The notes under the pieces are model-generated. The model had not been told where the DNA came from, searched no databases, and was given only the letters and a program-made list of their open reading frames with translations. Positions 1 through 7,994 of a stretch of 64,000 bases of DNA are shown piece by piece; within the stretch, counting starts at the first letter, position 1, and every line of letters begins with the position of its first letter. The position numbers and the translations under genes were made by a program. Location of the stretch: positions 1 to 64,000 of the forward strand of contig LJCV01000088.1 in the NCBI GenBank assembly GCA_001298575.1, written 5' to 3'. The stretch comes from Actinobacteria bacterium OK074 (lineage in GTDB: Bacteria; Actinomycetota; Actinomycetes; Streptomycetales; Streptomycetaceae).

Positions 1-144
1 AAGCACGACCTGGGCAACCTCGCGGCCTGCACCGTCGATGCGCTTGCCGGCCTCACCCGCACCCGGCTGAAGAAGATGCAGTACCGGCCCGATCTCCTCG
101 ATGGCTTCATCGCCGAGACCGGCCTCACCTGGACACCTCCATGA
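1..144 (+). pseudogene. 3' end of an IS630-type (DDE) transposase, cut by the window edge
   Basis: The first 47 codons form an open frame ending in TGA. The peptide starts KHDLGNLAAC and contains LKKMQYRPDLLDGFIAETGL, which resembles the C-terminus of Streptomyces IS630-family DDE transposases as I know them. Nothing upstream is visible, so I cannot tell whether the element is intact or a remnant. No terminal inverted repeat was recognised in the about 100 bases after the stop. It marks the left edge of a mobile element next to the peptidase region. Confidence 0.6.
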
Positions 145-259
145 CGTCACCCCGAAGCGAAAACCTCAGAAGCGGGGACGGTAATTCCCCGGAGGTGTAC
201 GGGAATTGACGGTGAATTCGTCGGGCCCGGTCAATCCGCCGCCTGGGCCGCCCCGTTGT

Positions 260-544
260 TCACCCCCCTCCCCCTTTCTCGTCGTCGTCCGTCCGGGGCG
301 GGCCAAAGGTTTCGATCGTCGGATTCTCGTACGGTCCCGAGGTGTCCGGAAGGTTCTTGATCCGGGCGGCGGCCTCGTCGGTCACCAAAAGGACGTAGGT
401 GCCGTGGTCCGGGTCCACCGGCACCAGTCCGTAGCCGGTGTCGACCTCCTCGGCCGCGAGTCCCAGCCGCCGGCGGGCGTCCTGGAGGGTCGCGCGGGGC
501 GGCAGCGTCACGGTGACGAGGACGGTGGGACTCTGGGCAGCCAT
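260..544 (-). CDS. 94-aa protein coupled to the S8 peptidase (possible trans-acting inhibitor or propeptide-like partner)
   Basis: The ATG at 544 has an excellent ribosome site (GAGGAGG, 5 nt spacing), 31 bases downstream of the S8 peptidase stop, so the two are probably co-transcribed. The product is 94 aa with no signal peptide. Its first two-thirds alternate strand-like and helix-like segments (TVLVTVTLPP, an Arg-rich helix around 20-30, GYGLVPVDPD, TYVLLVTDEAAARI), and it ends in a DDDEKGGGG tail. I do not recognise the family. By size, position and predicted beta-alpha-beta pattern it could resemble the I9 propeptide/inhibitor fold of subtilases, which would make it an inhibitor or folding partner of the neighbouring protease. 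That is inference only. Confidence 0.75.
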   Translation of the reverse strand: MAAQSPTVLVTVTLPPRATLQDARRRLGLAAEEVDTGYGLVPVDPDHGTYVLLVTDEAAARIKNLPDTSGPYENPTIETFGPPRTDDDEKGGGG

Positions 545-575
545 GGGCCTCCTCGGGCCGGTTCGACGGATCGGG

Positions 576-1949
576 CTACAGGCGGGCGCGGGTGCCTGCC
601 TTCGCGCGGTGGCGGAGCGCCTCCGCCAGGGCCGTCGTGTCGATGATTCCGTATCCGTAGTCGTAGTCGAAGCCGTCCGCCCCGGCGTCGACCGCCGTGC
701 GGCGCAGCAGGGTGCGCATGCCGGCGGGCGGGAGCTGGGTGGCGGGCAGCCGGGTGCGGAGGGCGGCCACGATGCCCGCGGCGACCGGGCAGGCGGCGGA
801 GGTGCCCGAGTCGGGGCTGTGCGCGCCGAACGCGCCGGAGCCCGCGAAGTGTGTGTAGGTCGCGATGTCGGGCTTGCGCCTGCTGAGCCGTCCCGGCCCC
901 TGGGAGGAGTAGCCGACGCGGGCGCCGCGGGTGTCGATCCCGGCGACGGAGAGCACAGCGGGGTGGGAGTTGGCCCCGTTGATGGGGCGGTCGGGGAAGC
1001 CGCAACGGCTGTCGGGGCAGTCCCGGCCGCAGTTGCCGGCGGCGAACAGGATGTCGGCACCGGCCTGTTCGAGTGCGGCGACGGCGAGGTTGAAGGGGTG
1101 GGCGCGGTTGTCGGAGTAGTTGCCGGGCTGTCCGGGCGGGAAGTCCCAGCCGGGTTTGAAGGAGCCCCAGCTGTTGCTGACGACCAGGGTGCGCTGTTCG
1201 GCGGGCAGCGACTCCAGTTGGGCGCGCAGGTGGGCGTAGGCGGCGATGGCGTCGGAGAGCAGGCCCTCCATGGCGGTGGCGCCGGTGCGCTGCGAGAGGA
1301 GTACGGGGATGTCGACGAGGTCGACGCCGGGGGCGACGATCAGGGCGTCGAAGGCGCACATGGTGCCGTGGTTGACGGGGAACGCGCCGAAGTCGCCCTC
1401 GACCCCGGCGGGTTTCCAGCCGCGGGCCGCGTCGACGGCCACGGTGGTGCCCAGGACGCGGCCCACGTGTGCGGCGTTGATGCCGGTGTCGACGATGGCC
1501 AGCGGGACGCCGTGGCCGTCGAGCCCTTCGGCGCGCAGCGCGTCGGTGACCGCGCGCTGGACGTCGTGCCAGTCGCCGACGGGCGGGGTTCCGCCGCAGG
1601 TCGGCGTGGTGGCGACGACGGGGTCGGCGGAGACGCCGACGATGTCCGGCCGGACGGTGCCGAGCACCGCGAGCCGGGCGGCCGGGTCGTAGTCCTGGAT
1701 CTCGCCGCGCACCAGCACGCTCGCGTCCTCGGGCGCCAGCGAGAATTCGAGCGGCTGCTCCAGGTTCAGCGGGTCGCCGCCGGGGTCGGCCGGGCGGGGC
1801 TGCGGTACGGCCACGGGGGCGAAGTCCGGGTCGAGGGCGAGGCCGGGGATGGACCGGGCGATGTCGGCGGCCACCGGAGTGGTCTGGCCGGGGTCGACGA
1901 CGGCGGCCACCACGTCGGGCTCGGGCCGTATCTGGACGATGACGCGCAT
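576..1949 (-). CDS. S8 family (subtilisin-like) serine peptidase, apparently non-secreted
   Basis: The protein has 457 aa and the three subtilase signatures in order: IVDTGIN (Asp), the NHGTMCAFD segment (His) and DSGTSAACPVAAGI (Ser), with an oxyanion-type FAAGNCGRDC segment between His and Ser. I start it at ATG 1949, preceded by AGGGGGAAGC; a longer in-frame start at 2054 lacks a ribosome site. There is no signal peptide or lipobox: the N-terminus MRVIVQIRPEP begins a beta-strand. The first about 120 residues do not look like peptidase and may be a built-in prodomain. Cysteines cluster around NCGRDCPDSRCG, perhaps a disulfide or metal loop. It is followed by a 94-aa partner gene. Cytosolic or non-classically exported subtilases of this kind are unusual but known in actinomycetes. 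Confidence 0.88.
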   Translation of the reverse strand: MRVIVQIRPEPDVVAAVVDPGQTTPVAADIARSIPGLALDPDFAPVAVPQPRPADPGGDPLNLEQPLEFSLAPEDASVLVRGEIQDYDPAARLAVLGTVRPDIVGVSADPVVATTPTCGGTPPVGDWHDVQRAVTDALRAEGLDGHGVPLAIVDTGINAAHVGRVLGTTVAVDAARGWKPAGVEGDFGAFPVNHGTMCAFDALIVAPGVDLVDIPVLLSQRTGATAMEGLLSDAIAAYAHLRAQLESLPAEQRTLVVSNSWGSFKPGWDFPPGQPGNYSDNRAHPFNLAVAALEQAGADILFAAGNCGRDCPDSRCGFPDRPINGANSHPAVLSVAGIDTRGARVGYSSQGPGRLSRRKPDIATYTHFAGSGAFGAHSPDSGTSAACPVAAGIVAALRTRLPATQLPPAGMRTLLRRTAVDAGADGFDYDYGYGIIDTTALAEALRHRAKAGTRARL

Positions 1950-2813
1950 GCTTCCCCCTGAGAGCGGATCCGACGATCTCGTACGGCCGGTCGCGCACGG
2001 CCGGAACGGGCCGGAATACCGGAAAAGGAATTCACCGGCCGGGTGGGCCGGCAAGGGGCCGACAGCGAGGGTCGGCGTGACGGCGACGGGCGCGGAATCC
2101 GCGGAATCGGAGGGGTGACTCCGGGATGTCCGGCCGAATTGCCACCGTTTATCACCGTGAAAGGCCCCTCACGGTATTCCAGCGATCATCGACCGTCCAT
2201 ACGCGCAACGGCGTAGGTGTTTTATGGCCGCGGGTGTTCCGCGACGGGGGAAGTTGTGCGGGAAATTGTGCGGGGAGCCGTGGGCGGTCGGGTCCGCCGT
2301 CGGCGGCCGGTTTCGGCCGACGACCGGACCGGGGGAGGTGTCCGGCCGCCGACCGGCAGGAGACCGCCAACCGTCCGGGGCGGCCCCGTACCGGCGCGGC
2401 CAAGGTGGGGGGCACTGGGGGGCACGATCTCGTTGCCTGGGGCTATTGTTCTCCTCCGGCCGGTCAACCGCACGCGCGCGGCGCGAAGTTGGCCGAGACC
2501 GCGGCACAGGTCGTACGACTATGCCCAGTGGCCGGTCTCCGACGCCGCGGGGGCGCACCGGGCGGTCGGTCTGCGTAAGGGTTGTCCGCCGGGGGCAGGA
2601 AATACGGTGCCGGAGGTGTCGAGGCCACCGGCCGACGACTCCCATGGGACCGGCCGGACTCCCGCGCGGCTCGGTCCCGTGGTCGAGGCGGGCCCGGCCG
2701 CGTCTCCCCCAGTACGGTGCGCGGCCGGCCGCCCCCCGCGGCGGCGGGGTCCTCGCCCGCCGTACCGCCGCGGCACGTTGACAGAGCTCGGGTACGGAAC
2801 CCAGGTACGGAAC
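1950..2813. other. 864-bp region without a convincing gene; promoter region of the S8 peptidase
   Basis: Several overlapping reading frames cross this stretch on both strands, but their translations are Arg/Pro/Gly-rich and lack any family resemblance, so I call none. The only structured element I see is an inverted repeat, ACCGTGA (2154-2160) and TCACGGT (2169-2175), 8 bases apart, in a locally AT-richer segment (2135-2230). It could be an operator or stem in the leader of the leftward peptidase operon. No clear -35/-10 pair was recognised. Confidence 0.5.
2154..2175. promoter_or_regulatory. Inverted repeat upstream of the S8 peptidase operon
   Basis: Perfect 7-bp arms ACCGTGA/TCACGGT separated by 8 bases, about 205 bp upstream of the peptidase start, in an AT-richer segment. 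It could be a repressor site or a small hairpin; the spacing (15 bp centre to centre) suits a dimeric helix-turn-helix protein. Confidence 0.3.
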
Positions 2814-3206
2814 TCAGGCCCCGCTGTCGTCGCGCGCGACCACCGTGACGCGCTGGAAGTTGCACAGCTCCCCCGGCCCGTCCGGTGCGGAGGCCACCGT
2901 CTGGTGTGCCTGGAGGGCCACGCTCACCAGGCTCAGCAGCAGGTCGACGTCGGTGTCGCAGTCGAGGTGGACCGTCACCCAGCGGGAGCCGGGGACGAGC
3001 CGGAGCGCCGTGGAGCCCTGGAAGCCCTCGCGGAAGCGCTCGATGGCCCGGACGGTGAGATGCAGGTCCACATCGCGGTCGCTGTGGAAGTGCACGAGGT
3101 CGCCGTGCCGGAAGAGAAGCGCCCGACCGGTGCCGCAACTGGCCGGACCCTCGCTGAGGTCCGGCCAGGCCGCGAGTCGCTCCAGGGCGCGCTGGGCCAG
3201 TGTCAT
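2814..3206 (-). CDS. DUF5519 / luciferase-domain family protein
   Basis: This 130-aa soluble protein carries the signature seen in actinomycete proteins annotated as luciferase-domain or DUF5519: a helical start (LAQRALERLAAWPDL), then ALLFRHGDLVHFHSDRDVDL, an LTVRAIERF helix, and SRWVTVHLDCDTDVDLLLSL. The family name is historical and no light-emitting activity is implied; its biochemical role is not established. It stands alone, convergent with nothing and about 100 bp from the GH28 gene stop at 3310. Confidence 0.8.
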   Translation of the reverse strand: MTLAQRALERLAAWPDLSEGPASCGTGRALLFRHGDLVHFHSDRDVDLHLTVRAIERFREGFQGSTALRLVPGSRWVTVHLDCDTDVDLLLSLVSVALQAHQTVASAPDGPGELCNFQRVTVVARDDSGA

Positions 3207-3309
3207 GCCTCCATCTTCGCCCCCTCACCTCACGTCAACCAGGGGTTGTGGCATCCGTAACCGGTGCGTGAGGTCGGGGGGATGGCGGCGTTGGCCCCCA
3301 ACTCCGCTC

Positions 3310-4815
3310 CTACAGCGCCGGGTACGCCGGGAAGGCGCAGGTGGGTACGGTGCCGCTGCCGCCGAGCGTGCTGGTGGCGACGCCCGTTCCGGACGGCTTG
3401 AGCGCGGAGTTGTACAGGCCGACCTTCGCGTACTCGGCGCTGACCGAGGCGCGGTCCAGGGAGACGTTGAGCAGGCTCAGGCCGACGGGGTGGCCGGAGT
3501 CGAAGCCGGCGACCACCGACTTGCCGCCGGAGACCGTGGAGGTGGCCCTGACGCCGTTGACGACGACGTCGGTGAAGACGGGGGTGCTGCCGCTGCCGCT
3601 CGCGTAGTGCGTGTCGAAGACCAGGGGCTGCTTGACCTTGGTGACACAGGTGTTGAGGTAGGTGATCCGGGAGACGGGGCCGCCGGTGGCACCGCTGCTC
3701 TTGATGCGCAGGCCGACGCTGCTGCCGCTGGCGGTGCCGTTGGCGTCCGTGCCGGTGACCGTGTTGCCGGTGACCAGGACGTTGCTGACGCCGGAGGCGG
3801 TCTCGCTGCCGATGGAGATGCCGTGGGTGCCGTAGAAGTGGTTGTTCTTGACGGTGATGTTCTTCGAGGCCGTGCTGCCGCCCTTGATCGCGATGCCGTC
3901 GTCCCCGGCCATGACGAACGAGTCGGCGATGGTCACGTTCGTGGCGCCGCTCGGGTCGATGCCGTCGGTGTTGCGGGCGGAGGCGGGGGTCTTGATGCGG
4001 ACGCCCCAGGCGGTGAAGCCGGTGCCGTTCTGGTAGGAGACGTGGAAGTTGGGGGCGTTGACGAGGTCGATGTCGTAGAGGGTGAAGTTGTCGGACTTCA
4101 CGGCCTGGATCATGCGGGGGTTGTTCTGGCTGCCGCCGTCGTTCTTGGCCTGGGTGGCCAGGCCCCACCAGGTGGTGGACCTGCCGTTGAGGGTGAGGTC
4201 GCCGCGGCCGTCGATACGGCCCTGGGTGCCGTTCGCGGCCCGTACGCCCTCGACGCCCGCGTTGGCGCCGGAGACGGCGACCAGCGGCTTGCAGCCGCCG
4301 TTGGACGAACCGACCGTGCCGCAGGTCGGCTTGGAGCTGATCTGGTAGTCGGACGCCTTCAGCGAGCCGTACAGCGTGACGGGGCTGTCGAGCAGGAGCA
4401 CCACGCCCTGGGGGACGGTGAGGGGTCCGGTGAGGAAGGCGGTGCGGGTGCCGCTCGCGGCGAGGACGACCGAGACCTGGGCGGAGCCGCTCTGCTTGCA
4501 GGCGTTCAGGGCCTGTTGGATGCGGGCGGTGTCGGGCGCGGCGGCCTCCTGGGCCGCGGTGAAGGTGCGGGAGGCCGTGGCCAGCGCGGCGGTGACGGTG
4601 CGGCAGACGGTGGTGGGCGTGTGCGGCTCACCGACGGTGCGGGTGTCGCCGGTGGCCAGGGCGGGGACGGCGGTGGTGGCGGAGGCGTTGGCGTAGACGA
4701 GGACGCCTCCGGCCACGGCCGCGGCCAGGGCCGTGCTGAGCGCGATCTTCGCCTTGGTGTGCTTGCCGCGGCGGTGGCTCTTCGGGGAGTCGGCGATGGT
4801 GCCGTCGTGCTGCAT
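3310..4815 (-). CDS. Secreted GH28 family glycoside hydrolase (polygalacturonase-like)
   Basis: This 501-aa protein folds as a right-handed beta-helix by pattern and has the GH28 active-site motifs in the proper order: NTDGID (about 282-287), GDDGIAIK (304-311), GTHGISIGSE (329-338) and RIKSS (about 370). The two Asp pairs and the His are the expected catalytic residues. An N-terminal Arg/Lys-rich segment followed by a hydrophobic stretch (about 24-42) indicates Sec export with a long n-region. I start at ATG 4815 (AGGAA nine bases upstream); the in-frame upstream codons lack a site. The likely role is extracellular hydrolysis of pectin-type polysaccharide; substrate specificity cannot be read from the sequence. 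It is monocistronic. Confidence 0.88.
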   Translation of the reverse strand: MQHDGTIADSPKSHRRGKHTKAKIALSTALAAAVAGGVLVYANASATTAVPALATGDTRTVGEPHTPTTVCRTVTAALATASRTFTAAQEAAAPDTARIQQALNACKQSGSAQVSVVLAASGTRTAFLTGPLTVPQGVVLLLDSPVTLYGSLKASDYQISSKPTCGTVGSSNGGCKPLVAVSGANAGVEGVRAANGTQGRIDGRGDLTLNGRSTTWWGLATQAKNDGGSQNNPRMIQAVKSDNFTLYDIDLVNAPNFHVSYQNGTGFTAWGVRIKTPASARNTDGIDPSGATNVTIADSFVMAGDDGIAIKGGSTASKNITVKNNHFYGTHGISIGSETASGVSNVLVTGNTVTGTDANGTASGSSVGLRIKSSGATGGPVSRITYLNTCVTKVKQPLVFDTHYASGSGSTPVFTDVVVNGVRATSTVSGGKSVVAGFDSGHPVGLSLLNVSLDRASVSAEYAKVGLYNSALKPSGTGVATSTLGGSGTVPTCAFPAYPAL

Positions 4816-5013
4816 GGAGCGGGTTCCTGTCGGGTCCGGGCAGGCGCGGGACCTGCCCGTGGCGCCTGCCGACGACATCGCCCCGCCCGGCGTCCGGCGC
4901 GCGGGAGGGCGATCTTCCGCACGTCGGTCGCTGCTGATCCGGCGTCAAGTTGCCGCGGGTCGCCGGGCTTTACCGGAGATTGACCTTGGTGGCGGTGGCC
5001 CGGTGGGGTGTGT

Positions 5014-7110
5014 TCAGAAACCCGGCTCCGGGGTCAGCGACTGTTCCGCCCAGATGGTCTTGCCGGTCGCGGTGTGCCGGGTGCCCCAGCTCTTGGTGAG
5101 CTGGGCGACGAGCAGCAGTCCCCGGCCGCCCTCGTCGGTGATGCGGGCCCGGCGCAGGTGCGGCGAGGTGGAGTTGCCGTCGGAGACCTCGCACAGCAGG
5201 GTGCGGTCGTGGATCAGCCGGAGCTGGATGGGTTCGGCGCCGTAGCGGATGGCGTTGGTGACCAGTTCGCTGACGACGAGTTCGGTGACGAAGGCGGCCT
5301 CGGTCAGCCCCCACTCGTCGAGTTGGGCGGAGGCCAGGCGGCGGGCCTCGGAGACGATCTCGGCGTTGGCGGGCAGGTCCCAGACGCGGACGTGGTGGGC
5401 GTCCAGGGCGCGGGTGCGGGCCAGGACGAGGGCCACGTCGTCGCGCGGGTGCGCGGGCAGCAGGGTGACGAGCACGTGGTCGCAGGCGTCCTCCAGACTC
5501 GCGTGGTCGCGGGCCAGGGCCTGGCGCAGCCGCTCGACGCCGGCGTCCTGAGCCGCCCCGGCGGCCCGGTCGACGTCCTCCACCAGGCCGTCGGTGTAGA
5601 GGGCGACGAGGCTGCCCTCCGGGAGTTCGCGTTCGGTGGTCTCGAACGGCAGGCCGCCCACGCCGAGGACGGGTCCGACGCTGATCTCCACCAGTTCCGT
5701 GGAGCCGTCCGGCAGGACCAGGACGGGCGGCGGATGGCCCGCGCTGGCGACGCTCAGGGTGCGCGCGACGGGGTCGTAGACGGCGTACAGGCAGGTCGCC
5801 CCGGTCTCGCCCGCGACGGCCCGGCCGCCGTTGTCCGCGTCGGCGCCGAGCCGCAGGACCAGGTCGTCGAGGTGGGCGAGGAGTTCGTCGGGCGGCAGGT
5901 CGACGTCGGCGAGGGTCTGGACGGCGGTGCGCAGCCGGCCCATGGTCGCCGACGCCTGGATGCCGTGGCCCACGACGTCGCCGACGACCAGGCCGACGCG
6001 GGCGCCGGAGAGCGGGATGATGTCGAACCAGTCGCCGCCGACGCCCGCCCGCGAGTCGGTGGGCAGGTAGCGGCAGGCGGCGTCGACGGCGGACTGCGGG
6101 GAGGTGCCGCGCGGCAGCAGGCTCTCCTGGAGGGCGAGCGCGGTGGTGCGTTCGCGGGTGTAGCGGCGGGCGTTGTCCACGCACAGGGCGGCGCGTCCGG
6201 CGAGTTCCCGGGCCAGGGTGAAGTCGTCGTCGTTGAAGGGGTCGGGGCGCACCCGCAGCAGGACGGCGACGCCGAGGGTGGTGCCGCGGGCGATCAGCGG
6301 CACCGCCATCAGGGAGGTGACGACGTGTCCTCGCATCCGCTCGGCCCGGGCGGGGGCGCTCGCGATCCAGCGGTCGAAGTCGGGGTCGCCGCTGCCGCTG
6401 AGCACCGGCCGCCCGGTGTGCAGGGCGCGGGCGGGCGGCGAGTACGCGGGGTAGGCGTCGCTGGCGCCGCGGTCGATCACGGCCTCGGGGGTGCCCGGGG
6501 CGGTGGAGAGGTGGGCGGCCCGGTGCAGCACGATGTCCGCACCGGCGGCGGCGTCCGCGGGTTCGTCGCCGCGCATCACCGCTTCGAGGAGGTCGACGCT
6601 GGCGAAGTCGGCGAAGCGGGGCACGACGAGTTCGACGAACTCCTGCGCGGTACGGACGAGGTCGAGGCTGCGGCCGATGGAGACGGCGGCCTCGTCGAGC
6701 ACGGCCAGGCGTTGCCGGGCCCAGTGCTGTTCGCTGCTGTCGAAGGCGGCCATCCCGACCGCGTAGACCTCTCCGGCGGCGTCGCGGACGGGCCACAGTT
6801 CCAGGTTCCAGGCGTGTTCGCGGATGCCGGAGGGGGCCCGGGTGTAGCTCTCGTAGTGGAAGGGCTTGCCCGTCTCGGCGACGTCGCGCAGGGCCGCCCT
6901 GGTGCCCTCGTTGTCGACGTCCGGGGGGACGCCGTAGGGGAAGACGTGGCCCTGGAGCACGCCCTCGTCGACGCCCATCACCTGGCAGGCCGTCTCGTTG
7001 AGCCGCAGGTAGCGCTGTTCGGCGTCGAAGACCGACATGGAGAAGGTCGCCTGGCGGAATGCCTCCTCGATCAGCGCACGCCTGTCGTCGTCCCCGGGTG
7101 TCGGCTCCAT
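5014..7110 (-). CDS. PAS-GAF-SpoIIE phosphatase-HATPase regulator (RsbU/RsbW-type fusion)
   Basis: This 698-aa multidomain regulator has a PAS domain (about 12-125, SMSVFDAEQRYLRLNETACQVMG), a GAF domain (about 150-310), a PP2C-type SpoIIE phosphatase (about 330-550, with GGDWFDIIPL, GDVVGHGIQAS and SAGHPPP metal/active-site segments) and a C-terminal RsbW-like HATPase (about 575-690, ELVVSELVTNAIRYG and EGGRGLLLVAQL). Such fusions are abundant in Streptomyces and act on anti-sigma-factor antagonists in stress and developmental signalling. It is cytosolic and monocistronic. ATG 7110 is chosen because a start further upstream would run through the promoter region; the ribosome site is weak. 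Confidence 0.93.
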   Translation of the reverse strand: MEPTPGDDDRRALIEEAFRQATFSMSVFDAEQRYLRLNETACQVMGVDEGVLQGHVFPYGVPPDVDNEGTRAALRDVAETGKPFHYESYTRAPSGIREHAWNLELWPVRDAAGEVYAVGMAAFDSSEQHWARQRLAVLDEAAVSIGRSLDLVRTAQEFVELVVPRFADFASVDLLEAVMRGDEPADAAAGADIVLHRAAHLSTAPGTPEAVIDRGASDAYPAYSPPARALHTGRPVLSGSGDPDFDRWIASAPARAERMRGHVVTSLMAVPLIARGTTLGVAVLLRVRPDPFNDDDFTLARELAGRAALCVDNARRYTRERTTALALQESLLPRGTSPQSAVDAACRYLPTDSRAGVGGDWFDIIPLSGARVGLVVGDVVGHGIQASATMGRLRTAVQTLADVDLPPDELLAHLDDLVLRLGADADNGGRAVAGETGATCLYAVYDPVARTLSVASAGHPPPVLVLPDGSTELVEISVGPVLGVGGLPFETTERELPEGSLVALYTDGLVEDVDRAAGAAQDAGVERLRQALARDHASLEDACDHVLVTLLPAHPRDDVALVLARTRALDAHHVRVWDLPANAEIVSEARRLASAQLDEWGLTEAAFVTELVVSELVTNAIRYGAEPIQLRLIHDRTLLCEVSDGNSTSPHLRRARITDEGGRGLLLVAQLTKSWGTRHTATGKTIWAEQSLTPEPGF

Positions 7111-7433
7111 GAGGCCAGTGTGCGCCCGGCCCCGTAGCACAACAAGCCGGACATGTCCGTATGTGCACCTAGGTTGGGCCGCCACTGCCGTCGGGCCCTT
7201 TCCCGGCGAAGGGCCGTGCCCGTGGGGAAATGCCGCGGGGCCGGAAAAAGAAGGGGGTATTTCCGGCCGGTGGGCCTACGGGAAACAGGGGCCGATTCCG
7301 GGTGTTCCGGCCGTGCCGCGGAGGGGCGGAACGGGCTGTGGCCTGGGTCCTTCCTGTGGAAAGTATCGCCGTCGGGGGGTAGGGTCGGTGCTGTTCTTTG
7401 TTTGTCGGCGGGCCTGTCGAGGAGAGGTTGACC
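7111..7433. other. 323-bp divergent intergenic region
   Basis: This lies between the SpoIIE-type regulator (leftward) and the MarR gene (rightward). It is GC-rich with homopolymer-like runs (aaaaagaagggggta near 7246 and cggggggta near 7374). I see no convincing -35/-10 pair or extended palindrome, but it must hold both promoters. Confidence 0.4.
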
Positions 7434-7883
7434 GTGTCGTCGGAGCTGCCCCGCGATCTCCCGCAACTGCTCAGCAGCGCAGAGCGGTTGATGACCCGTC
7501 GGCTGGCCGCCGCGCTGGAGGCGGAGGGCTGTTCCGTCGAGGAGTGGCGGGTGCTCTCGCTGCTCTCGGACGGCCGCGGGCACACCATGTCCGACGTCGC
7601 CGAGTACGCCCTGATGCCCGCGCCGAGCCTCACCAAGCTGGTCGACCGGCTGGTCTCGGGCGCGCTGGCCTACCGCCGCAAGGACCCCGGGGACGGCCGG
7701 CGCATCCTGGTCTACCTCTCCGCGCGTGGCCGCACCCGGCACCGGGTCGCCGCCACCCTCGCGCAGCTGGCGCAGGAGCAGGCGCTGGACGAGATGGCGG
7801 GCGTGCAGGAGCTGGTGGACGGGCTGTCCCGGCTGGAGTTCCTGCTGGGGCGGGTGCCGGGGCAGGTCAGGGCCGAGCGCTGA
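7434..7883 (+). CDS. MarR family transcriptional regulator
   Basis: This 149-aa protein has a winged helix: VEEWRVLSLLSDGRGHTMSDVAEYALMPAPSLTKLVDRLVSGALAYRRKDPGDGRR is the recognition helix plus wing of the MarR family. GTG 7434 is chosen over upstream starts because GAGGAGAGG precedes it. It is convergent with the binding-protein gene ending at 7987 and lies at the left edge of the 24-kb cluster, so it may or may not control that cluster. Confidence 0.88.
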   Translation: MSSELPRDLPQLLSSAERLMTRRLAAALEAEGCSVEEWRVLSLLSDGRGHTMSDVAEYALMPAPSLTKLVDRLVSGALAYRRKDPGDGRRILVYLSARGRTRHRVAATLAQLAQEQALDEMAGVQELVDGLSRLEFLLGRVPGQVRAER

Positions 7884-7904
7884 CGTCCGGGGCACGCGGA
7901 CGCG

Positions 7905-7994
7905 GCGCTTTCCGGAGCCGCGCCTTTCGGCGCCGCCCCTTTCAAAGCCGCCCCTTTCAAAGCCGCGCCTCTCGGAACGGCGCCTCTCAGAGCT
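7905..7994. repeat. Six tandem 15-bp units between convergent genes
   Basis: Six consecutive 15-bp units start at 7905, 7920, 7935, 7950, 7965 and 7980. The 7935 and 7950 units are identical (gcccctttcaaagcc) and the others differ at a few positions. Each unit contains a partial inverted repeat (ggcttt...aaaggg) and the last overlaps the stop of the leftward binding-protein gene. The array probably folds into alternative hairpins and acts as a bidirectional terminator between MarR and the cluster. Confidence 0.75.

Noticed and set aside
438..1961. A 507-residue frame on the plus strand
   Set aside because: It is antisense to the S8 peptidase, whose Asp/His/Ser motifs are clear; the translation has no family resemblance.
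2126..2781. Several overlapping frames in the 1950-2813 gap
   Set aside because: Mutually overlapping on both strands, Arg/Pro/Gly-rich, with no ribosome site or recognisable domain.
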